NCBI GenBank assembly: GCA_963695085.1
Contig: CAVOFV010000008.1
Span: 124,001-188,000, forward strand
Source of the DNA: SG8-30 sp963695085
GTDB lineage: Bacteria > Pseudomonadota > Gammaproteobacteria > Steroidobacterales > Steroidobacteraceae
Direction of reading: 5' to 3'
Length of the DNA stretch: 64,000 nt
This document shows positions 1-10,156 of the stretch, in pieces (position 1 is the first letter of the stretch; each line of letters opens with the position of its first letter). A program made the translations under genes and the position numbers. Under the pieces are notes generated by a model. The model was not told where the DNA came from. It made no database searches and worked only from the letters and a program-made list of their open reading frames with translations.

Positions 1-763
1 GCAGCCGGTACAGCGTGAACGGCAGCAGCCCGACGCGCTCGATAAACCTCAGCAGCACGTGGATGCACGCGTAGCCCGTCACCGCCGCCACGACGGCGCC
101 GAGCGACAGCGCCGGCCAGTCGATGACGTCGCCCGAGGACAGCAGCTTGAACAGTTCGTAGACGCCGGCCATTGCGATGCCCGGCACGGCCAGCAGGAAC
201 GAGAAGCGCGCCGCCGCTGAGCGGGTCATGCCGAGCGCCAGCCCGGCCGTGATCGTGACGCCGGAGCGCGACGTGCCGGGCATCAGCGACAGTGCCTGGG
301 CGCAACCGATGATCAGCGCCTCGCGCCAGCCGACGCCGTACTCGTCGCGCTCCTGGCGGCCGAGCCGGTCGGCGACCCACATCAGCACGCCGAAGAAGGA
401 CAGGGTGCCGGCGACGAACAGCGGGTTGCGCAGGTGCTGCTCGATCAGCCCCGCGAAGGCCAGCCCGACGAGCCCGACCGGCACGGTCGCCAGCACGATG
501 CACCAGGCGAGGCGCGCGTCGGGGCTCAGGGACTGGGCGGGCCGCCAGCCGAGTCCCTCGCGGATCATCACCGCGAGCGGTCCACGGAAATAGGTGGCTA
601 CCGCGACCAGCGTGCCGACGTGCACGGCCACGTCGTAGGCAAGCCCCTGGTCCTGCCAGCCGAAAAGATGCGGAACCAGGATCAGGTGCCCGGAGCTGGA
701 GATCGGCAGGAACTCGGACAGCCCCTGCACGAACGCGAGTATCGCCGCCTGTAGCAGATCCAA
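1..763 (-). CDS. uppP: Undecaprenyl-diphosphatase UppP (BacA family), 3' end outside the window
   Basis: Integral inner-membrane phosphatase that converts undecaprenyl diphosphate to the monophosphate, recycling the lipid carrier for peptidoglycan and O-antigen synthesis. The N-terminus reads MDLLQAAILAFVQGLSEFLP followed by ISSSGH (about residues 17-26), the first family signature with its catalytic Glu. A second signature, PGTSRSGVT, lies near residue 162. The reading frame is open across 254 codons and runs off the left edge, close to the usual length of about 265-275, so only a few C-terminal residues are missing. I chose the TTG at 763 because GGAGG stands six bases upstream (769-773) and because the family motif sits at the expected distance. 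The ribosome site overlaps the stop codon of the methyltransferase gene upstream, so the two are probably co-translated. Confidence 0.93.
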   Translation of the reverse strand, partial: MDLLQAAILAFVQGLSEFLPISSSGHLILVPHLFGWQDQGLAYDVAVHVGTLVAVATYFRGPLAVMIREGLGWRPAQSLSPDARLAWCIVLATVPVGLVGLAFAGLIEQHLRNPLFVAGTLSFFGVLMWVADRLGRQERDEYGVGWREALIIGCAQALSLMPGTSRSGVTITAGLALGMTRSAAARFSFLLAVPGIAMAGVYELFKLLSSGDVIDWPALSLGAVVAAVTGYACIHVLLRFIERVGLLPFTLYRL

Positions 764-772
764 GTGCGCCTC

Positions 773-1954
773 CTAGAGGGTCGCGGCGAGGTCGCGGAAC
801 GTAAAGCCGTTCGCCACGCCAGCCAGCCCGCGCGTCAACAACATCACCTTGCAGCGCTCGCCCATCTCGCCCGGCAGCATCAGTGTAGACACTGCCTGCG
901 CGAGGCGCGCCTGTGCGCCGTCGTCCAGCCCGTCGGCGGCGGCCGCGAGTTCCTGCTGCAGTCCCGTGGACAGCAGGAAATGAGCCTGCGTCGCAAAGCC
1001 CGCCACGTCGAGCCCGTTGCCGGCGGCTGCCTCGGCCACCGCGGTGAAATCCACCCACGCGGTCATGTCCTGCAGGCCCGGCCTCGCGAGCACGTCGTCA
1101 ACCTGGCGGTGCCGGAAGAACGCCGTCAACGACCCGCCCGTGCGCGACGGATGATAGTACTGGGCGCGCGGCAGGCCATAGTCGGCGAGCAGCAGCCCGC
1201 CGCACTCCAGCGTCCGCGACAGTTCCGCGACCCACGGTCCCACCAGCAGCGACACCTCGCTCTCGTAACCGTCGGGCAGCGTGCCGGCGGCCACCCGGCG
1301 CGCTGCCAGGGTCACCGCCAGCTCGTCCGTCGCGGGCCGCGCGGCGAACGCAAAGCCGTCGCCCCTTGCGACCACGCCGATCGATTCGATGCCGCGGCCG
1401 GCCACGCGGAAGCGCTCCACCGGCAGCGCATCGAGCACCTCGTTGGCGATGACCACGCCGCGCCAGCCCGCCCCTGGCGGCGCGTCGATCCACTCGGCGC
1501 GCCCTGCCAGCCTCGGCACGCGCGCCGCGAGCGTTTGCCGCTGGCGCTCACGCAGCGAGGCGCTTACCTCGAGTATCAGGTAGCGCCCGGGCGCAGTGCC
1601 GCGCGCCTCCAGCGATTCGAGCAGTCCCGCCGCGAGCGCACCGCTGCCGGCGCCCGCCTCCAGCACATCGCCGCCGCCGGCCACTTCCAGCAGCCGCGCG
1701 ACCTGCGCCGCCATGCAGCGCGCGAACAGCGGCGTGAGCTCCGGCGCCGTGACGTAGTCGCCGCCCGCGCCGAGCTTGTGGCTGCCCGCGCTGTAGTACC
1801 CCAGGCCGGGCGCATATAACGCGAGCTGCATGAAGCGCGAGACCGGCATCCAGCCGCCGCTCGCGCCCAGGTCCTGCCTGACCAGCGCCGCGACCCGCGC
1901 GGAGTGCGCGGCCTCGTCGGCCGCCAGCGGCGGCACCGGCAGCGGCGTCAGCAT
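773..1954 (-). CDS. MidA/NDUFAF7-type SAM-dependent methyltransferase (DUF185)
   Basis: A 393-residue member of the family that includes mitochondrial NDUFAF7, which methylates an arginine of a complex I subunit. The bacterial substrate is not settled. The conserved N-terminal block SRFMQLALYAPGLGYYSAG (residues 39-57), the GDYVTAPEL block (about 63-71) and the SAM-binding EAGAGSG loop (about 98-104) are all present. I place the start at the ATG of MLTPLP at 1954 rather than at the longer upstream frame, because the extra 21 residues are Arg-rich and would run into the divergent folM promoter region. The gene is divergent from folM with 35 bases between starts and is followed nine bases later by uppP on the same strand. 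Confidence 0.85.
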   Translation of the reverse strand: MLTPLPVPPLAADEAAHSARVAALVRQDLGASGGWMPVSRFMQLALYAPGLGYYSAGSHKLGAGGDYVTAPELTPLFARCMAAQVARLLEVAGGGDVLEAGAGSGALAAGLLESLEARGTAPGRYLILEVSASLRERQRQTLAARVPRLAGRAEWIDAPPGAGWRGVVIANEVLDALPVERFRVAGRGIESIGVVARGDGFAFAARPATDELAVTLAARRVAAGTLPDGYESEVSLLVGPWVAELSRTLECGGLLLADYGLPRAQYYHPSRTGGSLTAFFRHRQVDDVLARPGLQDMTAWVDFTAVAEAAAGNGLDVAGFATQAHFLLSTGLQQELAAAADGLDDGAQARLAQAVSTLMLPGEMGERCKVMLLTRGLAGVANGFTFRDLAATL

Positions 1955-1989
1955 GGCGGGCCGCCGCGGCTTTCGGGTATGTTTGCACC

Positions 1990-2781
1990 ATGCACGGCGA
2001 CGGACCCGACGAGACACGGAACCCGGGCGGCGCGGCGCCGCTGGCCGGGCAGGTCGCGCTGGTCACGGGCAGCGCGCGGCGCATCGGCGCCGCCATCGCC
2101 GGCGCCCTGCACGGTGCCGGCGCGCGGGTCGCCATCCATTACCGCTCGTCCTCGGCCGAGGCCGCGGCGCTGGTTCGTGCACTGAACGAAGCTCGTGCCG
2201 GATCCGCCATCGGCGTGCAGTGCGACCTGCTCGACCTCGAGGCGCTGCAGGCCCTCGTGGATTCGGTGGTCGGCACCTTCGGCCGGCTCGACATCCTGGT
2301 CAACAACGCCTCGACGTTCTATCCGACGCCGGTCGGCGAGATCACGGCCGCGCAGTGGGACGACCTGCTCGGCACCAACCTGCGCGCGCCGTTGTTCCTG
2401 GCGCAGGCGGCGGCCGCGCAACTCAGGAAGAACGGCGGACTGATCATCAACATGCTGGACATCCACGCCCAGCGGCCGCTCAGGCGGCACACCGCATACT
2501 GCGTCGCCAAGGCCGGCCTCGCCATGCTGACGCGCTCGCTGGCGCGCGAACTCGCGCCGGAAGTGCGCGTCAACGGCATCGCGCCCGGCCCCGTGCTGTG
2601 GCCCGAAGGCGATCTCGATCCCGCCCTCAAGGACCGGATCATCGGGCGCACGGCGCTCAAGCGCCGCGGGTCGCCGCAGGACGTGGCGCGCGCCGCGCTG
2701 TTCTTCGCGTGCGAGGCGCCCTACGTGACCGGGCAGATCCTGGCCGTGGACGGCGGCCGCAGCCTCGGCGGCGGTCTCTGA
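1990..2781 (+). CDS. folM: Pteridine reductase / dihydromonapterin reductase (SDR family)
   Basis: A 263-residue short-chain dehydrogenase/reductase expected to reduce dihydropteridines with NADPH in the cytoplasm. The cofactor loop is TGSARRIG (26-33), the Arg-containing variant typical of pteridine reductases rather than the usual TGxxxGIG. The catalytic set is Asp157, Tyr170 and Lys174. The Asp replaces the Ser of ordinary SDRs and is spaced 13 residues from the Tyr, as in Leishmania PTR1. The C-terminus ends in VDGG. The gene points toward folK and folB on the other strand, convergent with folK by eight bases, which supports a folate/pterin role. The symbol folM is used for the family and the exact substrate is inferred. 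Confidence 0.85.
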   Translation: MHGDGPDETRNPGGAAPLAGQVALVTGSARRIGAAIAGALHGAGARVAIHYRSSSAEAAALVRALNEARAGSAIGVQCDLLDLEALQALVDSVVGTFGRLDILVNNASTFYPTPVGEITAAQWDDLLGTNLRAPLFLAQAAAAQLRKNGGLIINMLDIHAQRPLRRHTAYCVAKAGLAMLTRSLARELAPEVRVNGIAPGPVLWPEGDLDPALKDRIIGRTALKRRGSPQDVARAALFFACEAPYVTGQILAVDGGRSLGGGL

Positions 2782-2789
2782 GACCGCGT

Positions 2790-3284
2790 TCAATCCTCGC
2801 CCTCGAGGCTGACGGCGCGCATCGCATGCGCCCCGCCCTGGAAGGCGTTCCACAGTTCGCCCATCGTGGCGCCGAGGGTCGGGTGCACGAGGCCAGGCGC
2901 CAGCTCGGCCAGTGGCTTCAGCATGTAGACGCGCCGCGCGAGGTCCGGCCGCGGCAGTACGGCGCCCGGAAACTCGCCGACCGCATCCCCGTACAACAGC
3001 ACGTCGAGGTCCATGCTGCGCGGCGCCCAGCGCGGCGCCGCACGCGCCCGCCCGCACTGCGCCTCGATGGCGTGCAGCGCCTCGAGAACCTGCGGCAACG
3101 GTTCCGCCGCGGGCAGCCGCAGCACGAGGTTGATGAACTCGTCTCCCTGAAACCCGACCGCCGGGTTGGCGTAGGCCTGCGAGACTTCGAGCCCGGGCCA
3201 GCGCTCGCGCAACAGGCCGACGGCGCGGCGCAGGTGGGTACGCGGCCGCACATTGCTGCCGGCCGCGACATAGACGTCAGGCAT
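2790..3284 (-). CDS. folK: 6-hydroxymethyl-dihydropterin pyrophosphokinase
   Basis: Transfers pyrophosphate from ATP to 6-hydroxymethyl-7,8-dihydropterin in folate synthesis. The protein is 164 residues, the normal size. It opens with VYVAAGSNV (the GSN loop) and carries the HPPK signature APRSMDLDVLLYG at residues 87-99, whose two Asp residues bind magnesium-ATP. Its ATG at 3284 lies inside the end of folB, an eight-base overlap on the same strand, so the pair is translationally coupled. Together with convergent folM it forms a small pterin cluster. Confidence 0.95.
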   Translation of the reverse strand: MPDVYVAAGSNVRPRTHLRRAVGLLRERWPGLEVSQAYANPAVGFQGDEFINLVLRLPAAEPLPQVLEALHAIEAQCGRARAAPRWAPRSMDLDVLLYGDAVGEFPGAVLPRPDLARRVYMLKPLAELAPGLVHPTLGATMGELWNAFQGGAHAMRAVSLEGED

Positions 3285-3645
3285 CGTCGAGGTCCGCGCG
3301 CGTACGCTCGATCATGACGCCGACGTCCTTGGAAAAGCGGATCGCGCCGGGCTTGTGCAGCGTGAGCCTGACCCACTCGACCGGGAACTCGCGCAGGATC
3401 GTGCGCGCGACCTCCTCGGCCAGCGTTTCCACCAGCTGGTAGCGGCTGTCCTGCACGAACGCCAGCACGCGCTTGGCAACGGCCTTGTAGTTGAGCGTGG
3501 CCGCGATCGTGTCGGAGCGCGCCGCGCCGCGGATGTCGGCCGACATCTCCAGGTCGATCGAGATCGTCTGCTTGACCTCGCGCTCCCAGTCGAAGATGCC
3601 GATGACCGTCTCGGTGGTCAGCGCGGTGAGGAAGATCTTGTCCAT
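3277..3645 (-). CDS. folB: Dihydroneopterin aldolase
   Basis: Cleaves dihydroneopterin to 6-hydroxymethyl-dihydropterin and glycolaldehyde, supplying the substrate of FolK, encoded immediately downstream. The 122-residue protein starts MDKIFLTALTTETVIGIFDW and ends with the family C-terminal block LHKPGAIRF. I used the ATG at 3645. The longer open frame adds 38 Arg/Ala-rich residues that overlap the tsaD 3' end and look non-coding. It lies four bases after the tsaD stop and overlaps folK by eight bases. Confidence 0.94.
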   Translation of the reverse strand: MDKIFLTALTTETVIGIFDWEREVKQTISIDLEMSADIRGAARSDTIAATLNYKAVAKRVLAFVQDSRYQLVETLAEEVARTILREFPVEWVRLTLHKPGAIRFSKDVGVMIERTRADLDDA

Positions 3646-3649
3646 GCGT

Positions 3650-4705
3650 TCAGTCCTGTGCGGCGCCGCGCGCCGCAGGCGGCCGGCTGCGGCCCGGCGG
3701 GGCCAGTTCTTCCAGCGGCCAGCGTGCCCGGGCACGCAGCGTCGTCCCGCCGCGTTCACCGGCCGCCAGCCTGCGCCAGCCGGCGTAGGCGATCATGGCG
3801 GCATTGTCGGTGCAGAAGCCCGGGCGCGGATAGTGCACGCGGGTGCCGCGTGCGTTGGCGGCATCCGACAGCTGCTGCCGCAAGCGGCGGTTGGCGCCGA
3901 CGCCGCCGGCGATGACCAGCCTGTCGTGCCCGGTGAGGTCGAGGGCCCGCAGCGTCTTGCCGACCAGCGTGTCCACGACGGCCGCCTCGAAGGCATGCGC
4001 CAGGTCCGCGCGGGCCTGCGGGTCCAGTTCGCGATGGCGGACCGCCACGACGGCCGCGGTCTTCAGCCCGCTGAAGCTGAAGTCGAGCCCCGGGCGATCC
4101 ATCATCGGCCGCGGGAACACGAACACGTCGGGCCGCCCCGCTGCCGCGAGTTCGGCCAGCGCCGCCCCGCCCGGGTAGCCGAGCCCGAGCAGCTTGGCGG
4201 TCTTGTCGAAGGCCTCGCCGGCCGCATCGTCGAGGGTCTCGCCGAGGATGCGGTACTCGCCCAGGCCCGCGACCCCGACCAGCATGGTGTGCCCGCCCGA
4301 CACCAGCAACGCGACGAACGGAAACGCCGGCGGGTCCGGCTCCAGCATCGGCGCCAGCAGATGGCCCTCGAGGTGGTGCACGCCGATGACCGGTACGCCC
4401 CAGGCGCAGGCGAGGCTCTCCGCGACCGCCCCGCCCACCATCAGCGCGCCCACCAGCCCCGGCCCGGCCGTATAAGCCACGCCGGTGACGTCCGCGGGCC
4501 GCGTGCCAGCCGCCTCCAGTGTCGCGCGGATCATCGGCAGCAGGCGCTGGATATGGTCGCGGGCGGCCAGTTCCGGGACCACGCCGCCCCAGGCGCGGTG
4601 CAGGTCGAACTGGCTGAAGACCTCGTGTCCGAGCAGTCCCCGGCCGGCGTCATAGACGGCGACCGCGGTCTCGTCGCAGGAGGACTCGATGCCCAGGACC
4701 CTCAT
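3650..4705 (-). CDS. tsaD: tRNA N6-threonylcarbamoyladenosine transferase TsaD
   Basis: Catalytic subunit of the TsaBDE complex that makes t6A37 on ANN-decoding tRNAs. The protein is 351 residues with the N-terminal MRVLGIESSCDETAVA block, metal ligands His111 and His115 in HHLEGH (the same numbering as E. coli), the VSGGHTMLV block, and TDNAAM near residue 300 supplying the Asp ligand. The start at 4705 is the ATG immediately before the family N-terminus. The gene is divergent from rpsU across a 197-base spacer, the usual gammaproteobacterial tsaD/rpsU layout, and heads the tsaD-folB-folK run. Confidence 0.97.
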   Translation of the reverse strand: MRVLGIESSCDETAVAVYDAGRGLLGHEVFSQFDLHRAWGGVVPELAARDHIQRLLPMIRATLEAAGTRPADVTGVAYTAGPGLVGALMVGGAVAESLACAWGVPVIGVHHLEGHLLAPMLEPDPPAFPFVALLVSGGHTMLVGVAGLGEYRILGETLDDAAGEAFDKTAKLLGLGYPGGAALAELAAAGRPDVFVFPRPMMDRPGLDFSFSGLKTAAVVAVRHRELDPQARADLAHAFEAAVVDTLVGKTLRALDLTGHDRLVIAGGVGANRRLRQQLSDAANARGTRVHYPRPGFCTDNAAMIAYAGWRRLAAGERGGTTLRARARWPLEELAPPGRSRPPAARGAAQD

Positions 4706-4816
4706 GGGTGCCGCTCCGCAGGGGTCAAACCGCACTTTGGCACGTTTTGGCGAGGGGTCGGACCGTGCTCCGGCGCCCCGCCGGAGCCGCAGCGCGGCCC
4801 GGCTCTTCCTACCGCT

Positions 4817-4875
4817 TTGATTTTTCCGGGAAACATCAATACAATTTCCGGCTCTTTCGCCCGGTGATGACCGGG
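4817..4875 (+). promoter_or_regulatory. rpsU (macromolecular synthesis operon) promoter and 5' leader hairpin
   Basis: TTGATT at 4817-4822 and TACAAT at 4840-4845 are spaced 17 bases, a near-consensus sigma-70 promoter reading toward rpsU. The predicted start near 4852 is followed at 4860-4875 by a perfect six-base-pair hairpin (CCCGGT, loop GATG, ACCGGG) in the untranslated leader. The promoter is seen directly; a regulatory role for the hairpin is inference. Confidence 0.7.
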
Positions 4876-4902
4876 TGGTGACAGGTCCGATACGAGGTTC
4901 GA

Positions 4903-5127
4903 ATGCCCAGCGTCCGCATCCGTGAGAACGAGTATTTCGACGCAGCCCTGCGTCGCTTCAAGCGCGCCTGCGAGAAGGCCGGTGTGCTGACCGAGCTGCG
5001 CCGTCGCGAATTCTACGAGAAGCCGACCCAGGAACGGAAACGCAAGAAGGCCGCCGCGGTCAAACGGCACCTCAAGAAGATATCGCGAGACAGCATGCGC
5101 AACAGCGGCGCCAGCGCCGCTCGCTGA
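4903..5127 (+). CDS. rpsU: 30S ribosomal protein bS21
   Basis: A 74-residue basic ribosomal protein of the small subunit platform, involved in initiation. The sequence starts MPSVRIRENEYFDAALRRFK and has the bS21 core CEKAGVLTELRRREFYEKP followed by a Lys/Arg-rich tail. A GAGG ribosome site lies six bases before the ATG. It is the first gene of the rpsU-yqeY-dnaG-rpoD operon and lies 12 bases upstream of yqeY. Confidence 0.97.
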   Translation: MPSVRIRENEYFDAALRRFKRACEKAGVLTELRRREFYEKPTQERKRKKAAAVKRHLKKISRDSMRNSGASAAR

Positions 5128-5139
5128 TCCCGGGGCGAG

Positions 5140-5586
5140 ATGTCCCTCAAGGCCCGCGTTACCGAAGACATGAAATCCGCGATGCGCTCGGGCGAGAAGG
5201 ATCGCCTGGGGCTCATCCGCATGCTGCTGGCCGGCATCAAGCAGCGCGAGGTGGACGAGCGCATCACGCTGGACGATGCGCAGGTGCTCGCCGTCATCGA
5301 CAGGATGGTCAAGCAACGCAAGGACTCCGTCGTGCAGTTCGAGGCCGGCCACCGCGCCGACCTCGTCGCGAAGGAAACCGCCGAGATCGCCTGGCTGGTC
5401 GAGTACCTGCCCGCACAGATGTCCGAGGCCGAGCTCGATGCGCTGGTGCGCGAGGCGATTGCCGCGACGGGCGCCGCGTCGCTCAAGGACATGGGCAAGG
5501 TCATGGGACTGCTGAAACCGCGGGCCCAGGGCCGCTGCGACATGGGCCAGCTGTCCGCCCGCATCAAGGCCGCGCTGGGCGCCTGA
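5140..5586 (+). CDS. GatB/YqeY domain-containing protein
   Basis: A 148-residue helical protein of the YqeY family, whose fold matches the tRNA-binding tail domain of GatB. Its role is not defined, though a link to tRNA is often supposed. Family features are MSLKARVTEDMKSAMRSGEK at the start, the ...RMVKQRKDS segment, and the C-terminal LKPRAQGRCDMGQLSARIK block. It sits between rpsU and dnaG, a frequent position for this family in Proteobacteria, and its stop is followed by a 389-base non-coding spacer. Confidence 0.9.
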   Translation: MSLKARVTEDMKSAMRSGEKDRLGLIRMLLAGIKQREVDERITLDDAQVLAVIDRMVKQRKDSVVQFEAGHRADLVAKETAEIAWLVEYLPAQMSEAELDALVREAIAATGAASLKDMGKVMGLLKPRAQGRCDMGQLSARIKAALGA

Positions 5587-5975
5587 CCTGTTCAGGGGTC
5601 TGACCCCTCCTGGCATCTATATTGCCGTGCTGCACAGGCGCGGTCGCTCACAGCGCCTGGGCGGGGCTCGTGACTCCCGTTGCCTCCCGCTCGTTCGGGA
5701 AATCCGATACTCACTCGCCGGGAGGCAACGGTCGTTCTCGCCCCGCCCAAGCGGTCGCCTGCAGCGTCGGCATCGCCAGGCGCGGGCGCGCAGGGCGCGG
5801 TCCCCCGGAGCGAGCGCGTAAAGATTGCCCGCGCGAGCGGAGCGGGGACCCGCCCGATGAGCGCCCGCGCCAGCGGGGATTTCGACTGCCACCGCCGTAC
5901 CTAACGCGGCCGCGGCCCGCGCGGCGCGGCCGCCCTGTACTCTATGCTGCCCGCACTGACCAAGACCGTGACCCG
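5587..5975. other. Non-coding spacer between yqeY and dnaG, rich in inverted repeats
   Basis: No convincing gene is present here; the frame that runs into dnaG is Arg/Pro-rich and lacks a start or family match. The spacer holds a small hairpin just after yqeY (AGGGGT 5594-5599, loop CTG, ACCCCT 5603-5608), the long inverted repeat at 5658-5749 listed separately, and a third pair of arms GGTCCCC 5799-5805 / GGGGACC 5844-5850. The density of dyads suggests a structured RNA leader of dnaG or an old repeat element. Confidence 0.6.
5658..5749. repeat. Long two-part inverted repeat upstream of dnaG
   Basis: Inner arms of 13 bases pair perfectly (CCGTTGCCTCCCG 5677-5689 with its complement 5719-5731, 29-base loop). 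Outer arms of 10 bases also pair perfectly (TGGGCGGGGC 5658-5667 with 5740-5749). The two stems are separated by a 9/8-base internal loop. The pattern resembles a REP/MITE-like element or an RNA leader; no transposase gene is nearby. Confidence 0.6.
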
Positions 5976-7742
5976 ATGGCCGGCCGCATTCCCCAAGCCT
6001 TCATAGACGACCTGCTCGCCCGCACCGACATCGTCGAGGTGATCGGCGGGCGCGTGCAGCTGAAGAAGGGCGGCCGCGAATGGAAGGCACCCTGCCCCTT
6101 CCACAACGAGAAGACCCCGTCGTTCTGGGTCAGCCCCGACAAGCAGTTTTATCACTGTTTCGGCTGCGGCGCGCACGGCACGGCGCTCGGCTTCCTCATC
6201 GAGTACGACAAGCTGCCGTTTCCCGATGCCGTCGAGGAGCTGGCGTCGCGGCTCGGCCTCGAAGTGCCGCGCGAGGACGACGGGCGCGCGGCGCGCGACC
6301 GGCCCGGCGAAGACCTGTATGCGCTGCTCAGCCACGTGACCCAGTATTACCGCGACGCGCTGGCGGCGACGCCGCGGCCGCGCGACTACGCCGCCGCGCG
6401 CGGCCTCACCTCCGAGACCTGCGTCAAGTTCGCCGTCGGCTACGCGCCCGACGCGTGGGATTCCGTGCTGCGACGCTTCGGCGGCAGCGACGAGAAGGTG
6501 CAACGCCTGCTGGAGGCCGGTCTGGTCATCGAGCGCGGCGGTGGCAAGGACACGGGCCACTACGACCGCTTCCGCGACCGGTTGATGTTCCCGATCCGCG
6601 ACCTGCGCGGCCGGACCATCGGCTTCGGCGGGCGCATCATCGACGATGGCGAGCCGAAGTACCTCAATTCACCGGAAACCCCGCTGTTCCACAAGGGTCG
6701 CGAGCTGTATGGCCTGTACGAGGCGCGCCAGGCCTTGCGACAGATGGACCGGCTGCTGGTGGTCGAGGGTTACATGGACGTCGTGCGGCTGGCGCAGTCC
6801 GGCATCGCCTACGCCGTCGCCACACTCGGCACGGCCACCACCGCCGAGCACCTCAACCGGCTGTTCCGCGTCACCAGCGAGGTCGTGTTCTGTTTCGACG
6901 GCGACCGCGCGGGGCGCACGGCGGCGTGGCGCGCGCTGGAGAATTCGCTGGGCCATGCGCGCGACGGCCGGCAGCTGCGGTTCCTGTTCCTGCCCGAGGG
7001 CCACGACCCTGACTCGCTGGTCGGGGAAGAAGGCCGGGAGGCATTCGAGGCGCGCATCGGCGGCGCCGTGCCCATGTCCGAGTTCCTGGTCGGCCAGCTC
7101 GCGGGCCAGGTGGACCTGGGCTCGCCAGAAGGTCGCGCGACGCTGGCCGACCTGGCGCGGCCGCTGGTGCAGCGGGTGCCGGAAGGCGTGTATCGCGAAC
7201 TGCTCGTGGAGCGGCTCGCCAAGGACGTGCGCATGCCGACCCGACGGCTCGTGGAACTGCTCGAGCTCAGCGCCAGCGCCGCCGGACGCTCCCGCCCGCG
7301 GCCCGCCGTGCCGCGGCCCCGGCTGGGCGCAGGGCGCCAGCCGCTGCTGACCCAGGCGATCATGCTGGTCCTGCACCATCCGGCCGCCGCGCGCGCAGTC
7401 AAGGAACCGGCCGTCCTGCGCGGTCTGCCCACCAAGGGCGTGGACGTGCTGGCGGAACTGATCGAGACCGCCGCAGCCCAGCCTTCGCTGAACACGGCCC
7501 AGCTGGTCGAGCGCTGGCGCGACCGGCCGGAAGGAGCGCGCCTCGCCGAGCTGGCCGCGGCCGAGTCGCTGGTGCCGGACCGGCTCGCTGCGGAACGCGA
7601 ACTCAGGACCGCGGTCGAAAAGCTGGTCGCCGAAGCAGGCCCTGGCCGGCGCCTGGACGAATTGATCGCCGCGTCCCGCGAGCGCAAGCTCACGCCAGAA
7701 GAACAAGAGGAATTTCAAGCACTTCTGGGCGCCCGTCGGTAA
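5976..7742 (+). CDS. dnaG: DNA primase
   Basis: Synthesises RNA primers at the replication fork on DnaB-unwound template. The 588-residue protein has the N-terminal zinc finger with Cys40, His43, Cys61 and Cys64. It is followed by the TOPRIM catalytic core, in which VVEGYMDVV (near residue 263) gives the catalytic Glu and FDGDRAGRTAAWRA (near 307) the Asp-x-Asp pair. The C-terminal helicase-binding region ends LTPEEQEEFQALLGARR. I use the ATG at 5976 because it matches the family N-terminus; about 118 upstream codons in the same open frame are not coding. It is followed by rpoD after about 107 bases. Confidence 0.96.
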   Translation: MAGRIPQAFIDDLLARTDIVEVIGGRVQLKKGGREWKAPCPFHNEKTPSFWVSPDKQFYHCFGCGAHGTALGFLIEYDKLPFPDAVEELASRLGLEVPREDDGRAARDRPGEDLYALLSHVTQYYRDALAATPRPRDYAAARGLTSETCVKFAVGYAPDAWDSVLRRFGGSDEKVQRLLEAGLVIERGGGKDTGHYDRFRDRLMFPIRDLRGRTIGFGGRIIDDGEPKYLNSPETPLFHKGRELYGLYEARQALRQMDRLLVVEGYMDVVRLAQSGIAYAVATLGTATTAEHLNRLFRVTSEVVFCFDGDRAGRTAAWRALENSLGHARDGRQLRFLFLPEGHDPDSLVGEEGREAFEARIGGAVPMSEFLVGQLAGQVDLGSPEGRATLADLARPLVQRVPEGVYRELLVERLAKDVRMPTRRLVELLELSASAAGRSRPRPAVPRPRLGAGRQPLLTQAIMLVLHHPAAARAVKEPAVLRGLPTKGVDVLAELIETAAAQPSLNTAQLVERWRDRPEGARLAELAAAESLVPDRLAAERELRTAVEKLVAEAGPGRRLDELIAASRERKLTPEEQEEFQALLGARR

Positions 7743-7807
7743 GCGACGGGGCACCGTCTGGTGGTCGTCAGGCGGCGGCCTGGCGCCGGAATTCGGCTCC
7801 CAGCGTG

Positions 7808-7813
7808 TATAAT
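7808..7813 (+). promoter_or_regulatory. Candidate -10 element of an internal rpoD promoter
   Basis: A perfect TATAAT at 7808-7813 lies between dnaG and rpoD, 36 bases before the proposed rpoD start. I see no good -35 at 16-18 bases, so this is only a candidate. An internal rpoD promoter (heat-shock or vegetative) is common in this operon. Confidence 0.4.
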
Positions 7814-7849
7814 GGTCGGCTGTTTTTCCGCCGGCCCGAGGATTCACCC

Positions 7850-10064
<2,215 letters not shown>

Positions 10065-10087
10065 CCGGGCGCATCCGCGATCCATGA

Positions 10088-10117
10088 AGAAAGGCCCCTC
10101 GCGGGGCCTTTCTCTTG
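10088..10117 (+). terminator. Rho-independent terminator after rpoD
   Basis: Perfect 11-base-pair stem AGAAAGGCCCC (10088-10098) / GGGGCCTTTCT (10103-10113) with loop TCGC, followed by CTT. It lies 24 bases after the rpoD stop, which closes the macromolecular synthesis operon. Confidence 0.9.
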
Positions 10118-10156
10118 CTGCGCTATGGCAGCCCGTCCTGCAAACCTGGCGACGTC

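Noticed and set aside
764..4867. Several long plus-strand open frames across midA, folM, folK, folB and tsaD
   Set aside because: All are antisense or out-of-frame shadows of recognised genes, and are Arg/Ala/Pro-rich with no family match.
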